Shown in pieces: positions 34,151 to 45,723 of a stretch of 64,000 bases of DNA. Both the position numbers and the translations under genes were made by a program. Below the pieces are notes generated by a model. The model saw only the letters and a list, made by a program, of their open reading frames with translations. It had not been told where the DNA came from and ran no database searches. Numbering within the stretch: position 1 is the stretch's first letter; each line of letters opens with the position of its first letter. Source of the stretch: Macrocystis pyrifera (lineage: Eukaryota; Sar; Phaeophyceae; Laminariales; Laminariaceae); NCBI GenBank assembly GCA_031763025.1, contig JASSKH010000011.1, positions 1 to 64,000 on the forward strand, written 5' to 3'.

Positions 34151-36074
34151 CTATTGTTGTTGGTGTAGAACAATCAGGACGCTTTTGGGCCGAAAGTATT
34201 TTTGTATTACATCCTGGTGCTCTATCCTACTTCTCTAGTCGTTGGCAGAGAATACTGCGGAGGTACTCACAAGGACAGCATCCCGCCATGGTTATACCAA
34301 AAAAAAAACTCGGACACCCAACAACAGGACACGTTACGCCACAAAAGAAAGAAAAAAGCAGCACCAGCAACAGCAACAGGCCCGAGGGAGTGTAACAGGT
34401 TCAAGGCTGACGTACACGTTGGCATGGGGTCTCACCTTCACCGTGTCGTCCTTGAGCGCCATCCAGAGATCCACGTTGACGCTCCTCGATTTCCCCGTCT
34501 GCTTGCTGTCCAGCTCTGCCTTGCTTAGCTGGGTCCTACTGCCTGCATACCTCCCCCTCCACCTGATGTCCACATGCAACTCCACCCACCGAGGGATACA
34601 CCCTGGGTGTAGACGAGTCACCCCCTGCAGCCTCCTTCTTCTTCCGGATAAAGGCCACGACGTCGGCAGCCGTGTACGACTTCCCGTCGCTGCCGTCGAA
34701 CAACTTCTCCGGTCGGGGGCTTAGGCCCCCGGCAACAGCCGCTTCAATGGCCATAACGAGGGTGGGTGGCGGCGCGATAGGATCATCTTCCGAACCTGCT
34801 GTTGGTGGGTTCGACGCCGCAGTGCCTCCTGCAAGGTACATTTCAAGAACGCACAAGGTGGGAAGGGGGACGCCTGTATGTCATCCAAGTTAGCTTTTAG
34901 GTCTATCCCGTTCGTGTGCGTGAAGTTCCGCATGGCATGCGATCGCAGAAAAAGAGAGATGATATGCCCGCGAAGAAGACGAAGCACATATTGTTCTCTT
35001 TTTTGTCTTACCTGTACGAAAAGTATGGTTTAATGTAGTAGTGGGAGTGGGAGTGTTTATCCTTGTCTACAGCAGTACAGGGCGGACCTACAAAATACCG
35101 ACAAAACTCAAAAACGACCGTGCATCCGTGCATTCCCGCCCGCTCGAGCTTTGTGTATGCCAACCTCGCTCGGATTGCCCGCTCTATAAACCCCCCGTCC
35201 CTCGCAAAGATGCCTCCCTCCGCAAGACCCCACCAAGTATTATGCTGCAGGCTGAGGGCTATACTCGCACACATCTACTTCTCGGCAGGCTTCACTCATC
35301 AAATTCTCATCTGCCGCTTTGTCTTCGAGATCCTTCACGTCGGGGCTGGACCTCCCCGCCACCGAGTCCAGATTCTCCAAGGCCGTGGCCATTACTGCAG
35401 TATCCCTCTGCTTGGACTGGCCCGAAAGTTGGCGCAACGAGCATGCCACTTGAAGCAGCGTCGCCGGCCAGGAAGCGTAGGTCTTCTTCTTGTTTCGTTG
35501 GAGGGATTTGATGAACGTTGCGCTAGGTCCAGTTGGTGCTGCTGCTGGTGTCGGTGATGAGTTGGATCGTTCTCTTGTTGCCGGTGCCTTGCCCTTGCCC
35601 TTGCTCTTGCCCTTCCCCCCGGTAGCAGCAGCCCCCCCCCCCCGATGATCCAGTCTGGCCCCCAATGCTAAAATCGCTACTAGAGCTTGAGCTATCGTCG
35701 TCAGAGGCACTGGCGCAGCCCCTCTCTAGGGTTGTGTTCGGGACTTGCCTTCTCGTTGCTGACGCTGCCGCCGCAGGCTACGGCGCAACAGACCCGGCCA
35801 CGTCGCCAGGAGTAAGTGCGCCGTCGTCCACATCGATCACACAACTATCATCGCCGGAGCCTCTCTCTTCGCCTTCTCCACAACTGCCGCTGCCCGCGGC
35901 CGTCGGGGCAGCGACAGCGTAGCCATCGGCAGTGTTCACAGCAGCACGTCCAATCCCTGGAAGCATGGATGATGACGATGATGACCAAGCGCTGTGTCCG
36001 CAGGCAGCGCCAAACCCACCGACATCTTGGAACCGAGCCGGGGGAGTCTTAGGCCTAGAGGGTCGCCCGCTCAT
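32630..36074 (-). CDS. Harbinger accessory protein, multi-exon
   Basis: The second gene of the transposon. Five exons on the minus strand have consistent GT-AG sites and phases: 34622-34828, 34436-34542, 33707-33896, 33107-33211 and 32630-32997 (stop TGA). They encode PRPEKLFDGSDGKSYTAADV, then LSKAELDSKQTGKSRSVNVD and LWMALKDDTVK, then ISFDKFMNMGKES with YKKSGSHDEWYNFCRGDLDAYY, and a Lys-rich helical tail. The KSGxHD...FC.G...YY block recalls the second protein of Harbinger elements, usually Myb/SANT-like and needed with the transposase for nuclear entry and DNA binding. I see no clear Myb repeat. Upstream coding-like segments are 35240-35710 and 35778-36074 (start MSGRPSRPKTPPARF, acidic and Ser-rich); a run of 11 C at 35633-35643 shifts their frame, and their joining is uncertain. 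Unlike the transposase, exons 2-5 plus the preceding one keep their frame. Confidence 0.6.
34082..34150 (+). repeat. Run of 69 G
   Basis: An uninterrupted homopolymer in the intron between accessory-gene exons 34436-34542 and 33707-33896. On the gene's strand it is poly-C. Its length is exceptional; it could form stacked quadruplexes or be inflated by sequencing. Confidence 0.9.
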
Positions 36075-36199
36075 GCTGGCTATCGGTGGCGTGTGCTGCG
36101 TGTACAGAGTGTGTGTTTGGGTCCCCGTTGCTGCCCTCCTCTCAAAATGCGGCGAAATATGGAAGTGGGCCCGCGATGGACGAGTAAAATGAAACGCTG

Positions 36200-36266
36200 G
36201 GTTCCAAATTTATTGATCCAAATATTTGGAATTTCCTTCCAAATATTTGGAACGTGTGAAACGGCC
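36200..36266 (-). repeat. Right inverted end of Harbinger element
   Basis: Contains CCAAATATTTGG twice and ends AACGTGTGAAACGGCC, matching the left end. The flank GGGCCGTTTTAC (36268-36279) repeats the outermost terminal bases in direct orientation. Confidence 0.8.
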
Positions 36267-36269
36267 AGG

Positions 36270-37605
36270 GCCGTTTTACTTTGTTGACTTCTCGCCACGT
36301 GCACGACTCGCGAGCTCACGGGTAGGTTTCCAAGCCTATATTGCATCGAAAAAAAAAACACGAGACCACGATCACTCGATTGCGCGACCTGTTGAAAACT
36401 GCACACACATACTAAACGAACAGTTCTGTTGTGCTGTTGCTGATGTTGTAGTGCGAACCGTGGCTGTGCGTTGCTTTGGAAATACGGAGGAAGTGTGCGT
36501 TCGTACGAATCGCGGCCCCAGCCCAGTATCCAATTGATTCCACCTTTCTCGAGATTATGTATGTATGTGTTCGTTCGTACTTCCTAGGTTGACAGGAATC
36601 ACGGCGCACATACGCACACACACAAAATACGCTATCCGTGGCCGTCACAAAAGCGACAGCTTGATGAGCGACTGTTACTGTACCGTGGCTGCCTCTGTGT
36701 AGAGAGCTTGAGGGAAGGTGTGATCAGACATATGATACGGGGAGGAGATATTTGGGTCGCTGAAAAAAAAAAAAAAAAAAACGAGTTTTCAAGTAAAAAA
36801 TGGGCAATGGGCATTCGATAGGCACCGATGGGCACTTGCCCATTTCCCCCATTTTGTTTAATATGATACTTTTACTATTTCTCCAGCGATTGTTTTTTAT
36901 AATCGCTGAATTGTGGGGAGGACCCCCAGGTTCCACTCGACATCTGTGGCACTTCCCTTCCTAGAGAGCATAGCGTGTAGGACACGCCAGGTTTTTGTAT
37001 AGAATCGGTACGGACGATCTCACGAACAACCATCAACGATGCTGGGAGAGGAAGAGAGAGAGTGTTCGAGGCACGGGCCTTGCATTCCAATCTGCAGTGA
37101 CTACTTGTCACGGGACAATGTCACTGCTGACGACATCTCTGGTGACGAAAACGAATGGTCATGGAATATGGATGACCACAGTCGTACAATGAGATATAGG
37201 GATATCCACGACCTCGGCGAATGGTGGGACCTCCGCGGGACAATACCCATGCGACTGTCTGGTCGAGAACCTGGAACCCACATTGCCCCCCAATATGTTT
37301 GAACGCGTGATACTGGAGAACCCATTACCGCTTTTGAACATTTAAAAAGAGTGACAGGCTTGTGGCTTTCTACCATTGAAGGCATTGTACAGCAGTAGTT
37401 GATGTATAAGCTTTGCACTTGTTCATCTAGTCATGTCACCCCTTGCGTAGTAAAAACCACGGGCTTGTATGATCATGATTTGACTTACAAGTGTGTCAGT
37501 CATATACTACGAAAAATCAACTACTAGTGGGATATGTTTATGTCCTTCGCATGCACGCTTGCGTGGTTCAGGATTAACATACACAAAGAAAACTAAAATT
37601 TTATA
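36270..37605. other. No gene recognised
   Basis: An A run lies at about 36763-36781. The words GGGCA and TGCCC around 36802-36842 are inverted. The longest frames (about 105 codons, 37101-37418 minus) carry no motif. Confidence 0.35.
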
Positions 37606-37609
37606 ACGC

Positions 37610-38365
37610 ACGATGGTATACGAAACCACGTGTAACGAACGATGGGATACAAATTCATGTATCAGGTATAGAATGGTATACGAAACCACGTATAACGAGT
37701 AAGTTATGGTGTACAAATCCATGAATAAATACAATGGTATACGAAACCATACGAAACCATGTATAACAAGTGATGGTATACAAAACCATGTACACTATCA
37801 TGTACGGAATCATGTATACTGTACACTATAGTGTACGGCGCCATCTATACTTACGATGGTATACAAAACCATGTGCACTATGGTGTACGGAACCATGTGC
37901 ACTTACGATGACATACAAAACTATGTATACTATGGTGTACGGAACCATGTATACTTAATGATGGTATACAAAACCATGTATACTACGGTGTACGGAACCA
38001 TGTATACGTAATGATATACGAAACCATTCATACCTAACGATGGTATAGTGCCTTGTTTAATGGGATACGAAACCATTCATACCGAACAATGATATGCGTT
38101 ACGGTGTACAGAACCATGTGTACGTAGTGATGATATACGAACTCAATCATTCTATATTATGGATGTATGTTATATGGTATACGAAACCATGAAAACATAC
38201 TGATGGTATATACGGAACCATCTATACAATGGTATACGAAACCATGTATCACGAATGATTGATGGTATACTTAACCATGGTATATTAAACCTTGAATCAC
38301 CATTAAAACCATACCGAACAATGGTATAGTGCCTGTAATGGTATACGAAACCATTCATATCGAAA
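37610..38365 (+). repeat. Array of ATGGTATAC...ACCAT hairpin units
   Basis: Twenty or so imperfect copies of ATGGTATACGAAACCATGTA or ATGGTATACAAAACCATGTA, spaced mostly 20-45 bases apart. ATGGT and ACCAT are inverted within each unit, so each can form a small hairpin. No frame passes through. Confidence 0.85.
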
Positions 38366-39685
38366 AATGATATGTGCCTTTGACGACATTCCAGCTTATC
38401 TCGACGTTACACAGTGTGTATATGGAATGATTGCAAGCTTTAGTACACACAAACTGAAGAGAATTAAATGTGCTGAATGATAAATTTGTCAGAGGGATTT
38501 GCATGCAGAGTGCGCAACAAACGATACGGGCGTTTAGGTTGATCAACCACTTTTTTTTTAACGATTAAAAATAATAACAAATAAAAATCTGCATGTCTTG
38601 ACAACGATGTGGTTGTGACAATAACGGTGCAGTATAACGGACTGCATGTGCATCGTGAACAATAAGACGACGACATGTCTCCTCGGTCGAAAAAGGCATC
38701 ATCGACTCCACGAGCAAGTACATGTTTGCGATTCAGTGAATAATACTGGAATCGACTTATAACGAGCTGATAGTACATAACTATCTATACAGTTAACGGT
38801 ATGTACAGGAGACATTCGGACAGTCATTGACGATTGACTGCAGAAAGAGCACTCACAAAAATGCAGTAAAACAAGCGGAGACTCATAATGTGCCAGAGGA
38901 CATATGACTTTGGATTGTGCAACTCACGCGCACGGTTGCCTCTCCTCGGTCAAATCCAACGGAACGATTCCGACACTAGAGAATACATTATCCATGTATC
39001 CAGGAATCCCTAGTGTCTTGCACAAAGAGACTGGTGGAAAGAACACCGTGTCTCTTCCACCTAAAACGATTAAAAAAAAAAAACGTTCATATACTTGATT
39101 GAATAACCACACACATGCGTACTTAAAAGTATATGAGCACTGTACGCGACTACTGTGGTCAAATAACCCAATAATAACGCACACATGTATACTCTCGGTA
39201 TATGCACACCCTTGCATAACTACTAGTTGAAGGCTTTCTTCCCACTTGTACGTCTCAAACTCTATAGCAAAGTACCACGAATAAATGCTATCATTTCGCG
39301 TGGGGCACATTCACACGAAGTAACAAAACACAACCCACACTGGTATCTCAACGATATGCCGGGACACTGGCTGTTGGGGTTCAGCATTTAGGTGCCTGAC
39401 CATGACTTGGTTCGTGGGTACTACTCCACAAACGATATCTCCCAATCAACCACAAGACAACTGCTCGTGAGGTTGCGAATCACGTGTTAAACGACCCACT
39501 AAGGGGAACAAACGATATCTGGCCAGATATATGTTTATGGTAGTGGGGTGTGGTGCGACGGTGCTGACTACAAGTACTCCCAGGGCTTTAGCGACGTCGA
39601 CAACGAACGACACTGGGGCTTGTTTCAGAGTGACGAGGCGACAACGTCTCGCTTACGTTTAGGACGATCAAATGCATGCGGATCT
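38366..39685. other. No gene recognised
   Basis: Short overlapping frames (up to 128 codons, 38924-39310 minus) without motifs. Confidence 0.35.
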
Positions 39686-39689
39686 TCAG

Positions 39690-42600
39690 CTAAGATCCTC
39701 GTACGATACGCTCTGATCATCTTGTGGCACGATATTGCCACGTCTCAAAATACCCAAACTAGACGGTTTATCTTTCACGAGAAAGTGGTATTGGAAATTA
39801 GTCGGCGAGGCTTTACCAGGGCCACGCAAATGACTTTCAATAGCTTCAATTGTATACGGGCCGATGTGCATGGTGAGCACAGAGCTGTCTAAGTCAGGTA
39901 GCGGCAACGTTGTTCCCACAAGGAACTCGTCCAGTGCTGTATAATCCGGTACTGAGTTGGACGCGTCATTATGGTATGCCTCAATACGACTAAAATGAAC
40001 TGATGATTCCGCGACTTCGCCATCTCTCGCAACACGAGAAATATCGGGTGATAGTTGGGAACGAACAGTAAATGGACCACGCCAGGGACTAATAAGTTTG
40101 GGTTGGGGGTCCATCAGCAACGGTATAGGGGCGGTGTACCAACACCTGATCTCCCTGCTGATATTGCGGGAAGGACAAGTTCTCGTTAGATTCTGTCTGC
40201 TTATCGGCACGTTCCTGTAAATTGCGACGAGCAATTTCTTGGGCAAGTCGCAGGTTTTCAACGGTACGACAAGAGTATTCCAATCGTGTTCCAGAACCAG
40301 ACGTACACGGAACGCCGAGAATAATGTCAACGGGTACCGAAGCTCTACGGCCGAACATTAAAAAATGTGGGGTGTCTTCGAGCGTTTTGTTGTGTGCTGT
40401 GTTGTGCGCGAGCTGAATAAACGGTAGTATGTCTGCCCAATTGTTGTATTTAACGTTTACGTACATCGCCAACATGTTGTGCAAAGGTACTATGAACAAG
40501 CTCGAAGACGGAGTTGCTTTGTGGGCGGTACGCTGACGTGCGCGTCTTTTTGAACCCACATACGGCTTGCAACTCCTTGACAAGTTCATTCTCAAACTCG
40601 CTACCTTGGTCCCAATGCAAAGTTTCCGGAGCAGAGAAAACAGAGAACACGTGTTCTCCAAGAACTCGGGCGATTGTGGCGGTTGATTGGTCACTAATCG
40701 CGACCAACACGAGAAAATGAGTCATGTGGTCAATCACGGACATGATGTACTTCGAGTTATTCGACGACGAATTGTACTCGACCAGGCAAGGGTGTACACA
40801 CGAAACGGACGGAAAAAACACGATGCTCAATATGTACGTCAGAGGACGGCAATACGTCTTGCAATGTTGGTTCGAAAAATAGTATCGCATTGCGTGGTTT
40901 CATCTTTGTACATAGACAGCCACTGAACCACGTCTCGGGTTTAATGAGCTTAGCTTTCAAAGCTAGATGACCACCGAACGCTGGTAGATCACGGTACGAG
41001 TCATTCTCGGAGAGTGGTGGGTGCACGATTTGGTCACCGAACGAACTGCTCTCTTGCAGATATATACGCCAATAACGACTGGAATGGTGCGGTTTCGTTC
41101 AAACGGTTTATGTCTCATCGAGTACTAGATTTAATCGTTGGAAACGGGAACGGTAACAACTGTTTTCACCTATTCGATGTACGGATCGAACTCAACACAT
41201 TGTTCGTCCAGAAACTTTCTGGGTTCATCAACGGAAACACGGAAACAACGACAACGCTGAATGCGTAACAGCGACAACGCTGTATGAGAAACCACGGAAA
41301 CGGCGACAGCACTGAGTGCGGAACAGCGACAACACTGTATGAGGAACAGCGACAACGCTGTTTGGGGAACAGCAACGATGCTGTAAGATGAACAGCGACA
41401 ACACTGTATGCGGAACAGCGACAACGCTGTTTGAGGAACAGCAACGATGCTGTAAGAGCAACAGCGACAACGCTGTTTGAGGAACAGCAACGATGCTGTA
41501 TGAGGAACAGCGACAACGCTGTTTAAGGAACAGCAACGATGCTGTAAGAGGAACAGCGTCAAACTGTTTGAGAAGCAGCGACGACGCTGTATCAGCGAAT
41601 ATGTCGCTCTACGAGGATGCACAAAATCCACGGCATCGAGGTTTGAGAGGAGCCTTGAATGGTGCGTGGCTAGCCGAACTGTGGAGTCTTTCCCCTCAGA
41701 CGTACAGCCACCACTTCAAGCAAACGTTAATTCTCCACTACGCCAAACGCTCGGTATTATGTATAGGGAAACGAAGAAAACCATGTTCCCTTTTATATGC
41801 TGAACGGTAAAGTTGGAAAGTCTGAAGAACGACAATCCAACGATTTAGCATACTAAAAATACACTTAGTACATGTCTAACTGTGATATGGATGGGACAGG
41901 AGGTTGATGATCAGCAATCACCGCAACGTCCTTCTCAATGGAGTACGCTCGCTATTAATAATAAGCGAATGCGACAACGGTTTCATATCACTACAGGTAC
42001 GATACCTGACTCTGGTAGTAATAAGGACTTTGAACACGGAAGCCACAATCAGTGAACGCTTGATGTGGGCGAATGCGTATTTTGCGCGTTGTCCAGGCTT
42101 TGTAATATGTGTCCGGGCTGCAGCATCCTTATGTACCGACGAGGTCAGCGAGCGGTGCGGTTACTTCGGCGAACTTTGACAACGAACCGTCGTAAGAAAT
42201 TTACCACACGTAAAACGAAACGACAACCTTTGGTGCGAATGGAGTTTTCACAGCTTTTCGAGAGCTTGCCACAATCCCCCCAACTGGTATACTCATCGAG
42301 CAGAATTTACGTGGCCTAAATATACGACAGATTTAGGACCCTCCGCTAATTTCGATGGCTACTAGTTGTTTGCCAAGCTACGAACACGGTCGTCAAAGAT
42401 TGAAACTTTCGAGTTGTGGGCAAACACGGGAGTTGCCCACGACAATTAGCATCTCGATAATATGGCTCAACGATATTTGTGCCATTTGTGAAGACCCACA
42501 GATCATTCATTACTACGAACACCACACACACGGTGTAAATATGTCGGAGAGTGCTTGCCACAAAAATGTGGTAGAATAGCTGTGATCGGGCGGAACGATA

Positions 42601-42970
42601 ACGTGCCAGAAAGCGCTTTGTACAGCAGTCGCACTGATGCAACTGGGCACCGCCGACCATGGCCATGTTGTACTCGAGAAAACGGGGCGAGGGGAACACT
42701 GTTCCGGCCGTGACACACTTGCCAAACTCCGCTCGAGACAACGAAAATAAAACGAGATAATATTTGCGCAGACATCTTAAGCTAGTTGCTGACTATTGAT
42801 CACCCAGAACGTGGAGTCAACAAATGCTATAGGCAACGGTCCTACGATTTCAGCACACACAGCTGCAATTCTTCCGGTCGGTGTTATCGATGATTCTGCT
42901 GCTCTGACGGTCTGCACGTGCAGTTGAGCAGGAGACGCTACTGAAACACTTGTCAACGAATTTGACAATC
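39690..42970 (-). mobile_element. Decayed Ty3/gypsy remnant
   Basis: A fossil on the minus strand. Reverse-transcriptase-like words (AFWHVIVPPDHSYSTTF, NDLWVFTNGTNIVEPYYR) lie at about 42.35-42.78 kb. Integrase words (VIDHMTHFLVLVAISDQST, LHWDQGSEFENELVKELQ, RTSAYRPQSN, NWADILPFIQLAHNTAHNKT) lie at about 40.3-40.9 kb, and C-terminal linker-like sequence down to 39.69 kb. RT before integrase is the Ty3/gypsy order. No LTRs were found, and a hairpin minisatellite occupies 41.26-41.60 kb. It has many breaks and is much older than the other elements in the window. Confidence 0.7.
41262..41600 (+). repeat. ~24-bp minisatellite of hairpin units
   Basis: About 14 copies of a unit built on GAGGAACAGCGACAACGCTG or GGAACAGCAACGATGCTGTA. 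ACAGCG/CGCTGT and ACAGCA/TGCTGT are inverted, so each unit is a near-perfect hairpin. The period is a multiple of three in most copies, so all frames look open; these frames are not evidence of a protein. Confidence 0.85.
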
Positions 42971-43025
42971 TCTACACCTGTACACGTACGTACAGGGCAA
43001 GATACTCGGAAGATGGATTAGCTAT
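42971..43025. other. Junction between gypsy remnant and copy B
   Basis: Short anonymous sequence; no target duplication can be tested because copy B lacks its far end. Confidence 0.4.
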
Positions 43026-43291
43026 TGCTGATTGTACTCAGAAACACGACATATAAGATCCATGGTAGATTGGGGAGTTCCATGCCGGAAAGGGATTTCG
43101 GCAGTAGGGTATTGGGATATCGGGGTAATGTGTGCCCACCAATGCCACTCGTCAGGTGTAACTCTATACTGCATGTGAGGCGAGTCAACTCTACGGCGAG
43201 GATGTAATATAAGAGGAGTTGTGTTTCACGTCTAGAGTCAGCTGCGCGTTCCCGTGCCAACTGCGCCTATACCTTTAGAGATCAATCAACA
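43026..43291 (+). repeat. 5' LTR of copy B
   Basis: 266 bp, same subtype as the LTRs of copy A (unique middle part), ending CAATCAACA. Confidence 0.85.
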
Positions 43292-45657
43292 CACTAGTGG
43301 AAGTCCGGCGATCTTCTATTGGCAAGCGTAGCTAAGGCCAACCTAGAGAGGTGGGAACCTGCTTCGGCATGCCTAGTTTCGAGGATGTGCCCAGTCAAGA
43401 AGCCAGCGTAGAGAGTGAAAATATTATAGAAGAGTCAGGAGATACCGCACCAGGAGTAGCAGCGATCCAAGCAGGGCCAAGTTTGAACCGAACCTGGTAG
43501 AATCGCTTGGCACTGGTGGCGAAGGCGCTGGAGAGTAGTAGTTGCAGGGGCAGCAGCAGCTCCAGCAGCACCGTCAGCAGCGTCAGTCAGTCAGAGGATT
43601 GCTGCACTTTTGTTGCGACGATGAAGCGCATGCAGTAAGCACCGTTACCGTCGCCGTCGTCTCGACTGCCGCATAACCGTCGCTGCTGCAACACCCCGGG
43701 ATAGCCAGGCATCTGCCTGAATCTGTGGGTTCGCTGCGCGCTGGCGACGTAAAAGTAGAACGCATATTATTATATGCAAGAGAGAGTTTGGCCGGCAGGA
43801 GCCGGGAGGGAAGGTGGAGACCGCGGGAGTGACGCTGAAAGTGTTCTGGCAGAATTTGCCTGGACTGCTGAAGCACCACGCCCGCAGGTGGTTGATGGGG
43901 GGGACGTTGCCCCCGAGGAAGGAGTCGAGGGTGAAGATGGGCGCAGGGGGAGGAGTCTGCATCATCTGTTCGGGATGCGGTGCCTCAAGAGAGAGGAGGT
44001 AAGAGAAGGGATCGAGGGGTCACCGGCAAGAACATACGTCCGCACCAGGCACGTTTGGCTTGCTTGGTTGATTGATTGCTGTGGTGATTTCCGTTTTTAG
44101 ATTGATTGTGTATCGATTTAAGAATGGTAGAGAATCTGCGAATATTGGAGATTCAGATTTATTTGATAATGTTGGAAATGAAATGAGATGCACAGACGTA
44201 TACGTATACGTATACGTATAGCTTCCCTCACTGATTTTTTCCTGTAGACGCACTGCTGTAGGACTATGACGTCTGTCTGTTTTATGGTTGACTGGTCGAG
44301 GGCTCTGGTTGGGCATCGACACCAGTACGAGTAGGAAATGCACAGGGTAAAGAAAGGTACTCTAGAATTTAGTTGGGATACGTGCGAATGATGTGAGCTC
44401 ATTGACGGCACGAGAACCTTCGCCCATGTGCACCTTTTTGACGTCAGTACGTATCATATACAGTAATAGGATTGATATTCCCACCCTATTGCTGAGTTTG
44501 GCATTGCGTTGGTCTGATGCTGGCAGAACCGAGCAAGTACAGCAGAACCCTTGTGCCCAACTATAGCAACACGGCTGTTTGCGGCATTTCACATACTTAC
44601 ATCTTTGCATGCGGGTATCTCGTTTTTGAGTTGTTGGGTTGATGTGTAGCTGTGTAGCACGACCCGCGCCACTTGTTACGTCCCAAAGGCAAGATATTTG
44701 CGGACGGAGTAATATACTTTACGAGTACAGCAGCAGCAGAAGTAGCATGGTACTGTGAGCTGAGACGAAAACGGTTTACTTGGCACTGCTGTATATGTTC
44801 ATCAAGAACGTACTGCAGTATATAGTGGTCGAGGAATACACGGGTTTGGTGTGGGACCAGATATTCTCGTTGGCAAGTAGCTGTTTATTTGCAGTAGCAT
44901 TTGAGAAGTTGAACTATACCAAAGAGGAGTTTGCAAGCAGTGCATGCGTGAAAAGAGCGAAACACCCAATGCGACCTAATCGCTCGAATGCACGTCCCAT
45001 CCCTTCTGTATGCCGGGTCGATGCTACGGAGGCAACGTTTGATTTCACCCAGGAGGAATAGCTGGATGACCCGAGCTGCGGTGACGCCATGAGACCGAAC
45101 GGAGGCAGCCGCGGCGGAGGCAAAAGCAGTAGTGTTCGGGGCATCGGGGTGATTCTTACTGAAATGTGGTTGCCTGTGAATCTGGATGAATGTTTTCATT
45201 GCTTGTGTTTTGGAATTGTTTTTGTGGTCGATTTGGATTCCGCGAGAGTTATTGGAGTTTTCGAGTAGTTTCAATATCAATAAAATTCAAGTGGAGGAAT
45301 GTATGCTATCTCGCATTACCGTCGCGATCTGTGTATCTATGGCGGGAGTAGGGGACAAGGGCAGACTCTTGTCCGGGGGAACGGGGTTCCTTGCGATCTC
45401 TGGCCTTTAATTTCTTGGCTTAATTGTATTTTCGATGAGTATGGCTACTGTGATATTTTTCCATGATTTGCATTAATTTCCTAAATAATAGAGGGAGAGG
45501 TTTTTGGCGAGACTAAAGCGGGACCATGAAACACCTGGGGGCGTGTGCGGTCCATATGAAATGTTTTCTGATTTAGGAGGTTTGGGTAGTATTTCGGAAA
45601 CTGAGAGTTTGATTTTTTTGGTTCTTGAAAATTTGTGCTTTTGTCAAAGTCAGTACT

Positions 45658-45723
45658 GACTGAGTGGTCTAGCAGGTAGTGCTATATAATTCCCTAGGGT
45701 GGGTCGGGGGTTGAAGTCTCGCC
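45658..45723 (+). other. tRNA-like segment (copy B)
   Basis: TGGTCTAGCAG (A-box pattern) at 45665-45675 and GGTTGAAGTCTC (B-box-like) at 45709-45720. Nearly identical to 6486-6548 on the opposite strand. Confidence 0.4.

Larger units (their letters stand above)
28287..36266 (+). mobile_element. PIF/Harbinger DNA transposon, two genes
   Basis: A 7,980-bp element. The left end, GGCCGTTTTACACGTTCCAA, continues into ATATTTGGAA, and the right end is its reverse complement with one mismatch over about 30 bases. The palindrome TTCCAAATATTTGGAA is repeated inside both ends (near 28301, 28427, 36217 and 36237), as expected for subterminal transposase-binding sites. Inside are a DDE_4-type transposase on the plus strand (28554-31107) and a spliced accessory gene on the minus strand (32630-36074), convergent. 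The expected 3-bp TTA/TAA target duplication is not seen: the left flank is TTA, the right flank AGG. Confidence 0.85.

Noticed and set aside
33874-34173. Frames with poly-Pro and poly-Gly
   Set aside because: Direct translation of the 69-G run.
37610-38365. CRISPR-like spacing of repeats
   Set aside because: Repeats are degenerate, spacing is irregular, there are no unique spacers of constant length, and the setting is eukaryotic.
41166-41631. Minus-strand frames repeating SVVAVPHT and similar peptides
   Set aside because: All three frames stay open because the minisatellite period is a multiple of three; no start, splice or domain supports a protein.
45658-45723. True tRNA gene
   Set aside because: A and B boxes are suggestive, but acceptor and anticodon stems do not pair well and the segment is embedded in both passenger elements.
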